From Cladobotryum mycophilum (taxonomy: Eukaryota > Ascomycota > Sordariomycetes > Hypocreales > Hypocreaceae), in assembly GCA_036429605.1 (NCBI GenBank), contig JAVFKD010000004.1, positions 1,488,001 through 1,552,000 on the forward strand: a stretch of DNA of 64,000 nt, in the 5' to 3' direction. The number at the start of each line of letters is the position of its first letter. Position 1 is the first letter of the stretch. The notes under the pieces are model-generated. The model saw only the letters and a list, made by a program, of their open reading frames with translations, did no database searches and was not told where the DNA came from. The translations under genes and the position numbers were made by a program. Positions 46,862-57,666 of this stretch are shown here, one piece after another.

Positions 46862-48385
46862 CTATATCTCGCGTCGCTCTCTATGCACTCTAGTGCCAAA
46901 TTTCCACACCTCGTCCAAGACTAGCTTGCTTGCCTTGCCTGACTCCTGATCCTCCGAGAAGATGACGAGGTCAGCATCCGCGCCGGCGTCGAGCGTGCCC
47001 TTGATTCCTTTGACGCCCATCATGGCTGCCGGTGTAGCAGTCACAGCTTTGAGGGCATGGGGAATGGCCGTCCCTGACCACTCTAGGAAGTTGTTCACGC
47101 ATTCGAGTAGAGTAATGGAGCTATTTGGAATTGTCAGCATTGTTTGCTTCCACGCATGCTCTAGCGCCATCAATTCCAAGCCCCATTGTTGGAGAAGGGC
47201 ACGGTATGATTGCCTGCTAGATATGGGTTGGGGGTGGTGGGGGTTGGTGTGTAAAAACTTACCTGCCCGCAATGGTGTCCGAGTCCCCCAACAACAACTT
47301 GGAACCAATCTTGGTAATATTGCAAGTTTCCTCGCCGTTGGTCCAAGGATATGCGCCGTCAGGCAAACCGACCAGGTGCATGGCGTCCGTGACCAGGATG
47401 AAACCGTCTGGGTGTGCGTTGAATGCAATCTTGATTGTTGTTGGGTGCAGGTGAATGCCATCGGCAATGATGCCGAAGTACGGCCTGGGGAGACTCTCTG
47501 CGATTCCCAGTACACCATAGATGCCCGGGTTTCGGTGATGCAGAGGTCGCATGGCATTGAACAAGTGTGTAATCATGGTCGCGCCCTGGCCAACAGCTTC
47601 TGATGCCTCCTCATAAGTCGCTTCCGAGTGTCCAATCGAGTAAACGATGCCTTTCTTTGCGAGGTCTGGGATCAGCTTCATCATCTGTCCTCGCTCCGGC
47701 GCAGCGGTGATCATCTTGACGGGAATCGACCCTCCCTCGGTTCTGGGAGTGAGGTTTTCTTTGCCATAGCATGCTTCCAAGTCCTCAAACGACTGAGCTT
47801 CTATCAAAACATCGACGTTGTGAATTCCGTTTTTCGAGGGATTCAGGAACGGCCCTTCGCAATGCGCGCCAAGTGATTCCGCACCATCGTCCGCCGCCTG
47901 CAGATGTCCAGAGGGCCCGAGGAATGGAAGAGCCTGCATGTTACGCACTGTCAGCGGCGCGAGGAACACCCCCACTATCGTTGTTGAATGTAACCCAACC
48001 CACCTTTTGATATAGTTCTGGCCGCTGGCTGGTAATGGTGGGCACATAGGATGTGACACCAGTTTGTACCATCAACCTATTGACCTCCCTCAATTTCTTG
48101 CCGTACTGTGACATGTCATCCAGGAGTGTGGAAAAGTTGAAACCGAATGCGCCATTAAGCTGACACTCAATCATGCCCGGAGAAATGATGCGGCCGCCGA
48201 GGTCGATGGTTTGGTCTGGAAGGGACAGTTCATCGTAGAATGCAGCCTGGCTGTTGACGATTTTGCCAGTCGCTGAGCTGACCCAGAGATCTTCTTGAAC
48301 CAATGCATCACCGCGCAGCAAACGGCAATTGGTGAACTTGGTCAAGCCATTCTTAGGCCGCAAGGGGGGACAAAGCCGTGGGCAT
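46862..48385 (-). CDS. dac1: N-acetylglucosamine-6-phosphate deacetylase
   Basis: Exons to 48004, 47933-47263 and 47120-46862, with correct phases. Signatures of the NagA amidohydrolase family: GLTKFTNCRLLRGD, DLGGRIISPGMIECQLNGAF, GAHCEGPFLNPSKNGIHN with the metal-binding Glu, YSIGHSEATYEEA and MITHLFNAMRPLHHRNPG with metal His residues, GFILVTDAMHLVGLPDG with the catalytic Asp, and GADADLVIFSED at the end. It removes acetate from GlcNAc-6-P to give GlcN-6-P, feeding Dam1. The ATG at 48385 (MPTALSP) is one base out of frame with the body across a C6 run (48364-48369, G on the plus strand); with C5 the protein has 436 residues. Alternatively an in-frame ATG at 48633 gives a long unrelated N terminus. 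dac1 is divergent from nag3. Confidence 0.9.
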
Positions 48386-49152
48386 GGCTTCGTCTTGTCT
48401 CCAAGTATGGAAGTATGGGATATGAATAAGGAATATGAATATGGGATATCAAAGGGTTCTTTGTTAGATAATTCAAGGGGGGTCCTGGAGCAATGATAAG
48501 AAGATGGCAGCTCTAGAGGGAGAAGGACTGTACGTCCCAGCGAGGTTGAAGAGGAACTCCATAACAAAGAAAACGACAGCAAAGGCGAGAGGAATCCGGC
48601 AGGTACTAGTAGTATCCTGTGCACCGCATACATTCCCTTGCCCCGGCTCTGGGAGGTTTGCTACATGACGCCGATTGGGGTCCGTTGGTAGCAAGCGCCG
48701 GAAAAAACCTCTCCTCCCTCACCTATCATTGAGGTCACGGTGCCATGCCATGGATGGCCCGCGATAAAACGTTGAACATTGTTGCGTGGTGGAGTAGCCC
48801 GTTTTCGTTTTGGCGAGGGGCAAAAAAATGGTCGGCGGCCCCCCCCCGAATCATGGACAGGTAGATCTGACTGGTGGCTTCACTGGAGTCTTTTTTTGAA
48901 GCACAGCAGTAGTAGATGATGTATCTTTACACTTATTTGAATGAAACCACTACCAGTAACTGGTAACGATCATTTCTGTATATGCCTATTCCATCAAGCA
49001 CTGTCATCGAGTGTCCTGGCTAATAAGCCCTTCTGAGACCTTTATCCGGATCCTTTTTGTTTTTTCAACTGGCTCATCATGAGAAAACCGTTTCCGGCTA
49101 TGCAAACGAAAACCCTGTTACATTTGATGCGTTTGATGCATTGATGAATGGA

Positions 49153-49217
49153 TACACAAATACATTCATACATACATGCCTTGCTTGACTACTGGGTAGC
49201 CACAAAAAAGCACAAAC
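49153..49217 (+). promoter_or_regulatory. Candidate Ndt80-type (MSE-like) sites between dac1 and nag3
   Basis: GCCACAAAA at 49199-49207 matches the yeast Ndt80 middle sporulation element gNCRCAAAW at all nine positions. A further CACAAA core lies at 49211-49216, and TACACAAAT at 49153-49161 matches at eight of nine. Three cores in 65 bp, between two likely Ron1 target genes, is suggestive; binding by this Ron1 is inferred only from the shared DNA-binding family. Confidence 0.4.
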
Positions 49218-50046
49218 ATCTACCCCCCATGGATGGCGTCAAAGAACCACAATAGCACCGTTCTCGATGTTATTTGCGATCGCCCCCCATGTAACGTTGA
49301 CTTGTTGTTTGCTGCTCCTCCAACTGGGCGTGAGTGAGGAGATACCTGATACGATATGGTAGGTACCAGTCAATGTACCGTTCCAGTCTAGCAGCGTTCC
49401 ATGCCATCCATGTTGGAGCCCGTGGAAAACTCTTGGTGGATGGATCTCCACCCCACCCAGCCTCCGCCGTCGCTTGACCCGCCTGTAGCCCCAAACCAGC
49501 AGCGGGTGTCAATAGCGGGTGTCAGCAACTCGTCAGTACGTAAGGTACCTCTGTACTACTACCTAGGTAGGTACTGTAACGACTCCAAACGCCACAAGAC
49601 CCCAGAACGTCCAAAGCTCCAACGCTCCAACGTTCCGCTCAGCGGCTCAGCACACTGGATCCTTCCCCAGCAAATAACCTTGGAGCCTTCCGCCTCCGGT
49701 TCGCTCGGACTTGGAGCATTTTTGCCTTCATGGGTCCATTTCCCATCGCATTACTCGTCATCATCCCGTCCACCAGCTTGCCTTGCCTTTTGTCTGCCTA
49801 GGTCTAGGTTATCCATATCCATATCCATCCCCAACACATCAGCCGACATTAAGCCGAGTCTCGAAGCTCGTCTCACACCAGACGACAATACTCTGGCAAC
49901 AGAAGGATAAGCTTGCCAAACAACGCCAGCCCCTCCCACTGATTTGGACATTGGACTGAGCAAGCATCTCCAGTTCTGTCGCCTTCGTGTTCAAGGTGTC
50001 TGCGCCGGTGAGCGACCAGCAGAAGCCGGCCCAGCTTGTTGATCGG

Positions 50047-50070
50047 GTGTGTGTGTGTGTGTGTGTGTGT
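50047..50070. repeat. GT dinucleotide microsatellite
   Basis: Uninterrupted GT run about 100 bp upstream of the nag3 start. Confidence 0.9.
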
Positions 50071-50170
50071 TTGCCTGCCTACACCTACCTTACCTACCTA
50101 CTCCAGCTAGCTATGCTTTCGATTACGTGACGAGTCGTATCCACCAATACCACCACAACCACCATCCATC

Positions 50171-53100
50171 ATGGCCAACTCTTCAATCAACAATTCGTCT
50201 GCCGACAGTATTGAACTGGACCCACTATGGCAGAATCTCGATTGGTGAGTATACGAAATTTCTCATTGGATTATCCTGAATAGCTTCATCCCATCTTATT
50301 GCTATTCCCTGTCGATATGATTCATCATGAATAGCTGTCGAGGTGTGATTAACACGTCATGTTTTCCATAGGGCGATCGGGCAGATGCTGCTCATGGGCT
50401 GGGATGGCACCGAAGTCACACCCCAGATCAAAAGTCTTATCGAGGACCATCACCTGGGTTCTATTATCCTGACAGCTAAGAATCTCAACTGTGCGTCTTC
50501 CCTCCCTTATCCTAAACCAACTTCCCTTTTCATTCTCATGCACTTGACACTCACCTTTCACCCTCAAACCATGGCTGACCTGTTTATACAGCCGCCCAGC
50601 AAACTGCCAAACTGGTGCAGGAGCTTCAGATGATTGCTCAAAATGCCGGTCACCCATATCCTCTTCTGATTGCCGTAGATCAAGAAAATGGAGGTGTCAA
50701 TAGTGTTTTTGACGAAGATTATGTCTGCCAGTTCCCAAGCGCCATGGCTATTGCAGCCACTGGCAGACCTGAGCTGGCATACGAGGTTACCAAGGCGACA
50801 GCAACTGAAATCTCAGCTTGCGGTGTCAACTTGATGCTGGGTCCAGTTTTAGATGTGCTCAACAATGCTCGATATCAGCCCCTTGGAGTACGCGCTGCTG
50901 GTGATGACCCGCAGGAAGTATCACAATACGGCCTAGCAGCCTTGCGTGGAATCCGGGATGCGGGTATGGCGTCTTGCGGAAAGCATTTCCCATCCTACGG
51001 AAACCTCGACTTCTTGGGCTCTAATCTCGACGTCCCTATAATCACACAGACTCTAGAGGAACTGAGCTTGAGTGCTTTGGTCCCATTTCGAAATGCTGTT
51101 GCTTCTGGAAAGTTGGACGCAATGTTTGTAGGTGGTTGTGGTATCTCAAACCCCTCCATGAACGTCAGCCATGCCTGTCTATCAGACCAGGTGGTTGATG
51201 ACTTGCTCCGAAACGAGCTCGGCTTTAAAGGAGTCGCCATTTCGGAATGTCTAGAAATGGAAGCACTCAGCCAAGACCTGGGTGTCCAGAACGGCGTGGT
51301 GATGGCCGTCGAAGCAGGCTGTGATCTTGTCCTCCTTTGCAGAGCCTACGATGTTCAGCTCGAAGCAATCAAGGGCCTGAAGCTTGGCTATGAAAACGGG
51401 ATTGTTACCAAGGAGAGAATATTTACTTCTCTTCGGAGAGTCCTCCATCTCAAATCGACGTGTACCTCTTGGTCAAAAGCTCTTAACCCCCTGGAATCTC
51501 ACTTCTCTCACAACTTCATCCTTCACACCTTGCTCTATCTCGGCGTGCATATGACGATTCAATTGCAGTCATCCGGGACAAGGAGAAGCTTCTGCCATTG
51601 TCCGCCTCGATGCACCCTGGCGAGGAGCTTCTGCTACTCACGCCCTTAGTCAAACCACTTCCAGCATCTTCCTTGACAAAGAGCTTAGTCGAGATGAAGA
51701 ACGATCCGTCAGCTATAACAACAGCTCACGACAGATGGGCTCACCAATATCGAGAGAGAAGTGCAATCATGAGCGGAGAGGGAGTCTTTCGAGAGTTTGG
51801 CAAGACACTCGCTCGGTATCGGAATGAGAAGCTTCTACATACAAGTTATACAGCCAATGGAGTGAGGCCAGGTAAGACATGGTGACTACTCTCATCATAT
51901 TAGTAATCGCTAATAATTGTAGTTCATGAGAATCTCATCAACAGAGCGTCATGCATCGTCATATTCACTGCAGACGCGAATAGGAACCTCTACCAAGCCG
52001 GCTTCACTAAACACGTTGATATGATGTGCTCTATGCTTCGCAGCAGGGGCCTGAAGAAGCAACTTATTGTGGTCGCTGTAAGCTCACCCTACGATTTCGC
52101 TATGGATAAGTCAATCGGAACATATATCTGCACCTTTGACTTCACCGAGAATGCCATGGCTGCTCTCGTTCGAGTGCTAGTTGGTGACATTACGCCAATC
52201 GCAACAATGCCAGGAACTCTACGAAAAAGTAAGAAGGTGCTCAAGTCCAGACAACATTGGCTAGTAGAAGAGTATGACCGAGATCGAGATCGTGCTGGAC
52301 TGAACGACCTCATCCGCGCTGTACATAGGGCTAGCGATCAAGAGCTCCGCTTTCTGCAGACAACGACCGCTGGTACCTTTGAGCTTTTCAACCAGAATAT
52401 CAAGGAAGCCCACTTTGTCGTGCGAAATAGCAGCACGCAAGCGCTTTACGGCTTTGCTGCTACGTATTTCACCCAGGGCGTAGGGATTCTTGGCGCACTC
52501 TTTGTCGACCCTGCTAAGCGCAATGTGTCCATCGGAAGGTCGTTGCATCGTCGAGCATTGAAAAACCTAACAGAGCAAAGAGGCATAAAGAAGGTTCAGT
52601 TGGGAACATGCTTCCCTTCTGTCTTTCTTGGAATCCCTTCCGATATTGAACTGGGCACAGCAAGAGAGTGGTTTACTAATAGCGGGTGGGATACACAGTT
52701 CCCTCGACGGCTAAGCAACATGGTTATCCAGGACCTCAGCTCGTGGTTTGCTCCAGAAGGTTTACTGCAGAGTATACAAAGGGCAAACATTAGTTTCGAT
52801 TTAATCCACGGTCTCGAGAACGGAGATAGTGTTTTACAGCACGTGCGAGGGAATGCAAACCCGGAGGTCCTTGAGCTATACAGAACTGCTCTAGAGGAGA
52901 ACAAGACTTGCGGTATCGTTCGCGCCAAGGATACTGCTGGAGGCTTGCTGGGCACTATTATTATATGTCGACAAAACGGTCCATTCGTCAGATTCGTGCC
53001 GCCGCTTGTCGTTCGTGGAGAAGACGTTGGGGGTCTTTTGGCTCCAATTGTACCCACAGGCCCCCTTTCCACCCTCGTTCTACAAGGCTTGGCCTTGATG

Positions 53101-53359
53101 GGAGTTCGGCAAAACAAGAGCCACAAGGCTTCGAAATCTGTTTTAAGCTGGGTAAATTAATGCAATTTTGCTATACATGAAGACATGTAACTAACTTATG
53201 TAGGTTGTGGATGATGCACATGAACCGCTTGCAGCCATGGGGTTTGAGGTTCTTCAGGCTTTTGAAGAGATTACGAATTCTCCTGAAACGTAAGTCGGAA
53301 TAGTCTCCTATGAGTTATTGATAAATTTTGCTAATGTGGATCACAGATTCCAGGCATGA
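50171..53359 (+). CDS. nag3: GH3 family protein fused to GNAT acetyltransferase domains (Nag3-like)
   Basis: Exons 50171-50244, 50372-50490, 50592-51871, 51923-53151, 53204-53289 and 53347-53359 sum to 2801 nt; one missing base, at the C5 run 51487-51491 (ALNP/PGISLL), brings it to 933 codons plus stop. Residues about 25-350 are a GH3 N-terminal domain: QMLLMGWDGTEVTPQIKSLI, PLLIAVDQENGGVNSVFDED, ASCGKHFPSYGNLDFLGS and GVAISECLEMEALSQDLG. About 390-590 looks like a GH3 C-terminal domain. About 605-750 is a GNAT fold (GVGILGALFVDPAKRNVSIG, the acetyl-CoA loop region) and a second GNAT-like half ends the protein (VVDDAHEPLAAMGFEVLQAF). By family and location it would act on beta-GlcNAc substrates, but canonical GH3 residues differ. 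No signal peptide, so intracellular. Divergent from dac1. Confidence 0.88.
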
Positions 53360-53831
53360 TATGACTGAGTAAAAAAGGGGGTGTGGGTGTGAGTGTGATA
53401 TGTTGACTGCATGTTGGATTGCTATTTCTTCGTTATTTTGCATCACTGATCATCGTGACGGGCTGGCTTGCTGGATTATTGATATGGTGAACTTGTCTTG
53501 GGGTACCGTTCGGTCTTTTTTTGGTCATTCCTCAATGATTCCTAATTCCTGTCAATTGTTTTGTATATGTAGATTTAGTATGTGCTTGTGTTTTCTCGCA
53601 TCTTTCTGAATATTCTCGGTGGTATGTGGTGACGCGTGCATTCATCATGATTATTCATGAACGGTTACTTTACCTACTGGTAGCTACTAAGTACCTAGTA
53701 GTGAATACACCTCGTAGAACATTGATAAATTCGCTTTCTATCAATCTCTCAGTTTCATATCAACCAATTCCTTACGCAAATCTCTCACAACATCTCGAAA
53801 AGTAACACCACCATTCCTCATTCACTCCAAG
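53360..53831. other. Intergenic, promoter of kinase-like gene
   Basis: About 470 bp. It is T-rich near 53500-53600 and has TACCTA-type words at 53673-53705. The last 80 bp is an A/C-rich leader before the next ATG. No gene seen. Confidence 0.5.
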
Positions 53832-54893
53832 ATGCCAGCCAAACGAAACCTTGATGATTGGGAAGAACCCCCAGATTTTGAGAAGCCTGAGTTACCATAT
53901 CGAAACAACTCTGTCCTCTCGATACGGCGCCATATCCCACCAGAACCATTTGGCACTCTCTACACACAAGAAACGTGGCGCAAAGAAGTAGACAAACATG
54001 ACCTCTACGATATGACCCAAAGCGAATTGTGTCTTCAACATCCCCCCGCGGAAACAGCGCCTCACTCAGATCAAACAGTCTCCAGCCTCAGAGTGGTGGA
54101 GGAAATTGCTTGCAGAGATGGGCGCGGTGCTCAGGTTCTTCGTTGTCAGTTAAATGATAATAACGGTCAAGATTATGTGGCAAAGATCTATGACCCCCTT
54201 TACTACAAATACGGGCCTGACGTACCGAATGACGTTACCTGGAAAGCCGAGAGTGAATACAGTCAAGAAGCTGCTGCATATGAAGAGCTGGTCAAGAATG
54301 AAGTCGCAGGAGTGTACACGCCTAAATACTACGGATCATGGACTTTCGAGATGCCTCTTGAGGGAGAGGCTAATAAGGTTCGGTCAGTCCGCATGATTCT
54401 CCTCGGCTGGATTGAAGGTGTCACCATGAAGTCTCTGATAGAGACAAAGCGTATCAGAAAAATCTCACCTAACCAACGACTTGAAATACTCGCCAAGGCT
54501 ATGGAGATCGAGTGCAAAGTTTCGTTTCACGGGGTTTGGCACCGTGACCTTGCCCCGAGGAACCTTCTTCTAGTTGGGTCAGATGTCGGGAATGAAATAC
54601 CGGACATCTATCTTTTCGATTTCAGCATCGCAGCAGTTTTCAGCCACCCCAACTGCGCAGAGAGGAACTACGACACGCCCCGCCCTATTTCTCCCCGGTA
54701 CCAGTACTGGGGGCAATGTCCTGAAGAGTTTCACGACTGGGTCCCCGAACCACATCGATCCCGCCCCTTGGTCTTCAAGGGATGGGTAAAGACTCGTTGG
54801 CCGCAGATGGAGGAGTTCTCAGATGCTCCGGAGGGTTTGCAGCGGTTTATAGATTTTCATGGGCCGGTGGAATTTGCTTCTCCGGAATGGTGA
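53832..54893 (+). CDS. Atypical protein kinase-like protein
   Basis: Single exon, 353 residues. A divergent kinase fold is visible: DYVAKIYDPLYY provides the probable ATP-binding Lys (about 118), MILLGWIEGVTMKSLIE is the hinge region, FHGVWHRDLAPRNLLLV is the catalytic loop with HRD and Asn (239-244), and IYLFDFSIAAVF replaces DFG by DFS (263-265). A family-specific tail follows: YWGQCPEEFHDWVPEPHRSR. Such proteins are common in filamentous fungi and have no assigned substrate; the fold also resembles aminoglycoside/choline kinase-like enzymes, so a small-molecule substrate is possible. A decayed paralogue lies immediately downstream in the same direction. Confidence 0.75.
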   Translation: MPAKRNLDDWEEPPDFEKPELPYRNNSVLSIRRHIPPEPFGTLYTQETWRKEVDKHDLYDMTQSELCLQHPPAETAPHSDQTVSSLRVVEEIACRDGRGAQVLRCQLNDNNGQDYVAKIYDPLYYKYGPDVPNDVTWKAESEYSQEAAAYEELVKNEVAGVYTPKYYGSWTFEMPLEGEANKVRSVRMILLGWIEGVTMKSLIETKRIRKISPNQRLEILAKAMEIECKVSFHGVWHRDLAPRNLLLVGSDVGNEIPDIYLFDFSIAAVFSHPNCAERNYDTPRPISPRYQYWGQCPEEFHDWVPEPHRSRPLVFKGWVKTRWPQMEEFSDAPEGLQRFIDFHGPVEFASPEW

Positions 54894-55349
54894 TGGGACT
54901 AAAGGGGGTGAGGTTCGTGGTTGGAGAAATCTAGAGGAACATTGGAAGTCTAGGGTAACGGTAGAAATATAATCGAAATTGGAAACCCTCGAGTCAACTG
55001 GGTCTGAAATGTCACAGAAGGGTTAGGGCTATTAGGGGGCGCGCTGTCAAGCAACTAGGTCCACTAAATTTAGGTCGGGTGGTAGTGCATTCCACTGAGA
55101 CATCTGCAGTGGTCGCCTGCAGGAAGACAAAGCCAATGAACCCCTGCGCCGTGACCAACATCCATCCATGGGCCAAATTCACCCCTTGGATGGCAAGTCT
55201 AGGCACATCAAAGCCCATCTCTAGGATTTACACGTTCTCTCCCTCCTTCTCTCCTCCTTTCATTACACAGATTTCTTAGCCATCCTATCCCGTGACAAGA
55301 ATTCCACCAAAACTTACTACATCATACAAAATTTCTCCCTACTGCCGAA
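54894..55349. other. Intergenic between the kinase-like paralogues
   Basis: About 460 bp, with no gene. A pyrimidine-rich tract at 55228-55260 resembles a promoter leader for the downstream copy. Confidence 0.45.
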
Positions 55350-56411
55350 ATGCCTGACTGGCGCTTCTGGGCGCCTCTTCCTGATGCTCGGAAACCTGAG
55401 CTTCCCTATCAAAGGGGCCTCATTCTATCCATATAGTCTCACGTTCCGCCTGCGCCGTTTGGCGGCCACTACAAGAGGACCCCGGACACGAGAAAACACG
55501 CGGATCGAGATGTGATTGCGAAATTTCCACAGTCAGAATGGTGTCTCCAGAATCCCGTTGCAGAAACCGCGCCAGCACCGCATCCGACGGCTTGCACTCT
55601 GCGTGTTACTGATGAGATTGTCTGCAAGGATGGTCATGGGGCACAAATCTTGCTCTATCATCTCGATCAAGACTATGAGAAGGTCTATGTTGCCAAAATC
55701 TACGACCCTCTCTATTACCCCTTTGTCGATAAGGAATTCAAGTAGCCTAATGATGTTACGTCGATGGCGGATCAACACTACAGTCAGGAGGCTGCCGCCT
55801 ACGAGGAACTCAGGAAAGCCGGTGTTGACGGCTTACTTGTGCCCAAGTACTATGGCTCATGGATGATCAACATAGCCCTTGAGAATCCCAATGTGCTTCG
55901 ACCTGTCCGCATGATTCTGATGGAATGGATCCAGGGGGTCAGCATGCAGTCGCTCATAACAGCGAATGTCTCCTGGTTCTCATCGGCGCAACGACTGAGC
56001 ATCTTCGCCCGGGCCATGGAAGTCGAAGCAAAAGTGAGATTTCATGGGGTGTACCACAAAGACTTTGCCCCAAGAAATGTGCTTCTGGTCGGGCCCAGCC
56101 CGGAAACGCAGACGCCCCGAGTGTTTCTGATTGACTTCAATCAGTCGCTAGTTTTCAGTCAACCGCATGCGCAGTTTTGCAACTACAAGTCAACCAAGCC
56201 CATAAGTCCACGCTGCCTCTACTGGGGCCAGTGCCCCGATGAGTTCTGGCATTGGCTTCCTGAGCCCCATCGTTCCAAGGATCCTGTTTTCAACGAGTGG
56301 CTGAAGAGCACCTGGTCGCAGCTCAAGGATTTCGAGGAGCCAGAGGACATGCTGAAGCGCCTGGAGGAAGACAACGAGGCTGATTCTTCTGACGAAGAAG
56401 AAAGCGATTAG
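55350..56411 (+). pseudogene. Second kinase-like paralogue, two in-frame stops
   Basis: From the ATG at 55350 (MPDWRFWAPL) the frame aligns end to end with the upstream gene over 354 codons, but TAG codons occur at 55434-55436 (after LILSI) and 55743-55745 (after FVDKEFK). Conserved blocks remain: YVAKIYDPLYYPF, MILMEWIQGVSMQSLI, FHGVYHKDFAPRNVLLVG (HKD instead of HRD), VFLIDFNQSLVF (DFN instead of DFG) and YWGQCPDEFWHWLPEPHRSK. It ends in an acidic tail. Both breaks are substitutions, not shifts, so this is more likely true decay of a tandem duplicate than a homopolymer error. A shorter product could still begin after the second stop at MADQHYSQEAAAYEEL, which would lack the ATP-binding Lys. 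Confidence 0.8.
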
Positions 56412-57666
56412 TGTATGATTGGTACACATGCAAATTGAAGATCTCCGAGCAGCTGCTTCAAGGAATTTCCACTTGGTTGAACTATTGCCATCATTTATTG
56501 TAGCGTTTCCTAGACAGAGAAAAGTATAGCTTGATTTCAAAGTACTTTGGGTTCTCCCCAGATACCAAGTTGACTGCAAGCTTTGGTAACTCATCTAGGG
56601 TGACATTTAGAGACCCGTGATGAAGGTGGACCGAAACGGGACTGAGCTTGTGAGGCTCTTGTGTTCCCACCTCGACGCCTGTTGAACCACTTTACGTACG
56701 TTGTTTCCTCTAGCCTAGCCACCTGTGAATCACCTTCTTTCAAAAATTGTTGGAATCAGCATCACGTTTCAGGCGCTTGGATAGTACGGCTGCTAGTATC
56801 ACGGCGACCCGCTTTTGTCATCCTTCCAGGTTCACGCCCAACACTCTGGCGTTCTATTTCTAGGCAACAACGACGAAATATGTCCACTGGAGCCCTGGAA
56901 GCCTCGCCGGGATTCCTTAACTGGGCATGCCGCATTTACTTGCCCGTGGTGGAAACCATCCGCCGTGATGGCCTGACAGGGGCCGAGACCTTGAGCCTCA
57001 TGGCGTCGCCTCGCCTCGCCTCACGTTAATCCGACCCAACAGCAGTCTGGGCGAACCACCAATGGCCATAAACTGCTCAACTAAGCGCCCGGAGATTCGA
57101 GGCTATGTCTGCAAGCAGGCCGGACCCATCACATCGACTCTCGCAGTAGCGTTGTTCACTCATGCCAGCGGCGAGACAAACTTCATTGAGCCCACATTTG
57201 AAGAGGGCGAAACTAATCATTGAGAACATCAGAAGCAAGCCGCGCAGTTTCTCAATATGAGCCGTCAAATGGGTTCCATTTATCCGGGCGCGTTGGTTGT
57301 AGACGGTGTCAACTGAAACTTGCTGCTATTCGCAACTTGCACGTTGATCTAAAGGGGGAGCAGAGCAGGCCGTGAAAAGTTCCCAATATGTTTCTCATGT
57401 CCTCGTTCATAAGGCCAAGGATAAGCGCCGATAGAGCAGAAATGCGAATAGCCTTCTCTCAAATGAGCAAGGTGTAAGACCTTGTGATATGGATGCAGGA
57501 TCGTGTATATAAATGAGCTTAATACCCCATCAATATGTAGTTCATCAGACTGACAAACACAGCCTTCACAACCATTCTACAACCCAATCTTCCCAGAATC
57601 ATCACTCTTTTTCTCACCTAATAATCCCACAAGTACTCTCATCAGCCTTTATCCACCTTGCCCATC
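56412..57666. other. Intergenic, no supported gene
   Basis: About 1.25 kb. A 122-codon frame at 56661-57029 has no motif. The final 120 bp before the next ATG is an A/C-rich leader. Confidence 0.5.

Larger units (their letters stand above)
48386..50170. promoter_or_regulatory. Divergent promoter region, dac1 / nag3
   Basis: 1.8 kb between the two GlcNAc genes. It holds three CACAAA cores at 49153-49217 (listed separately), long G/C runs near 48840, TAGGTA/TACCTA words at 49543-49577 and 50080-50103, and a GT repeat before nag3. No gene was recognised. Confidence 0.55.
30747..53359. other. N-acetylglucosamine catabolic gene cluster
   Basis: hxk3 (-), dam1 (+), ron1 (-), dac1 (-) and nag3 (+) lie together, with an F-box/ankyrin gene between dam1 and ron1. 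The set matches the inducible GlcNAc cluster known from Trichoderma reesei: glycosidase, kinase, deacetylase, deaminase and Ndt80-type regulator. The GlcNAc transporter that usually accompanies the cluster was not found between 26 and 64 kb. Two divergent pairs (hxk3/dam1 and dac1/nag3) would permit shared promoters. Confidence 0.88.

Noticed and set aside
42600..50070. Short tandem repeats considered as a CRISPR-like or satellite array
   Set aside because: They are scattered microsatellites of different units with no spacer structure, in a eukaryotic genome.
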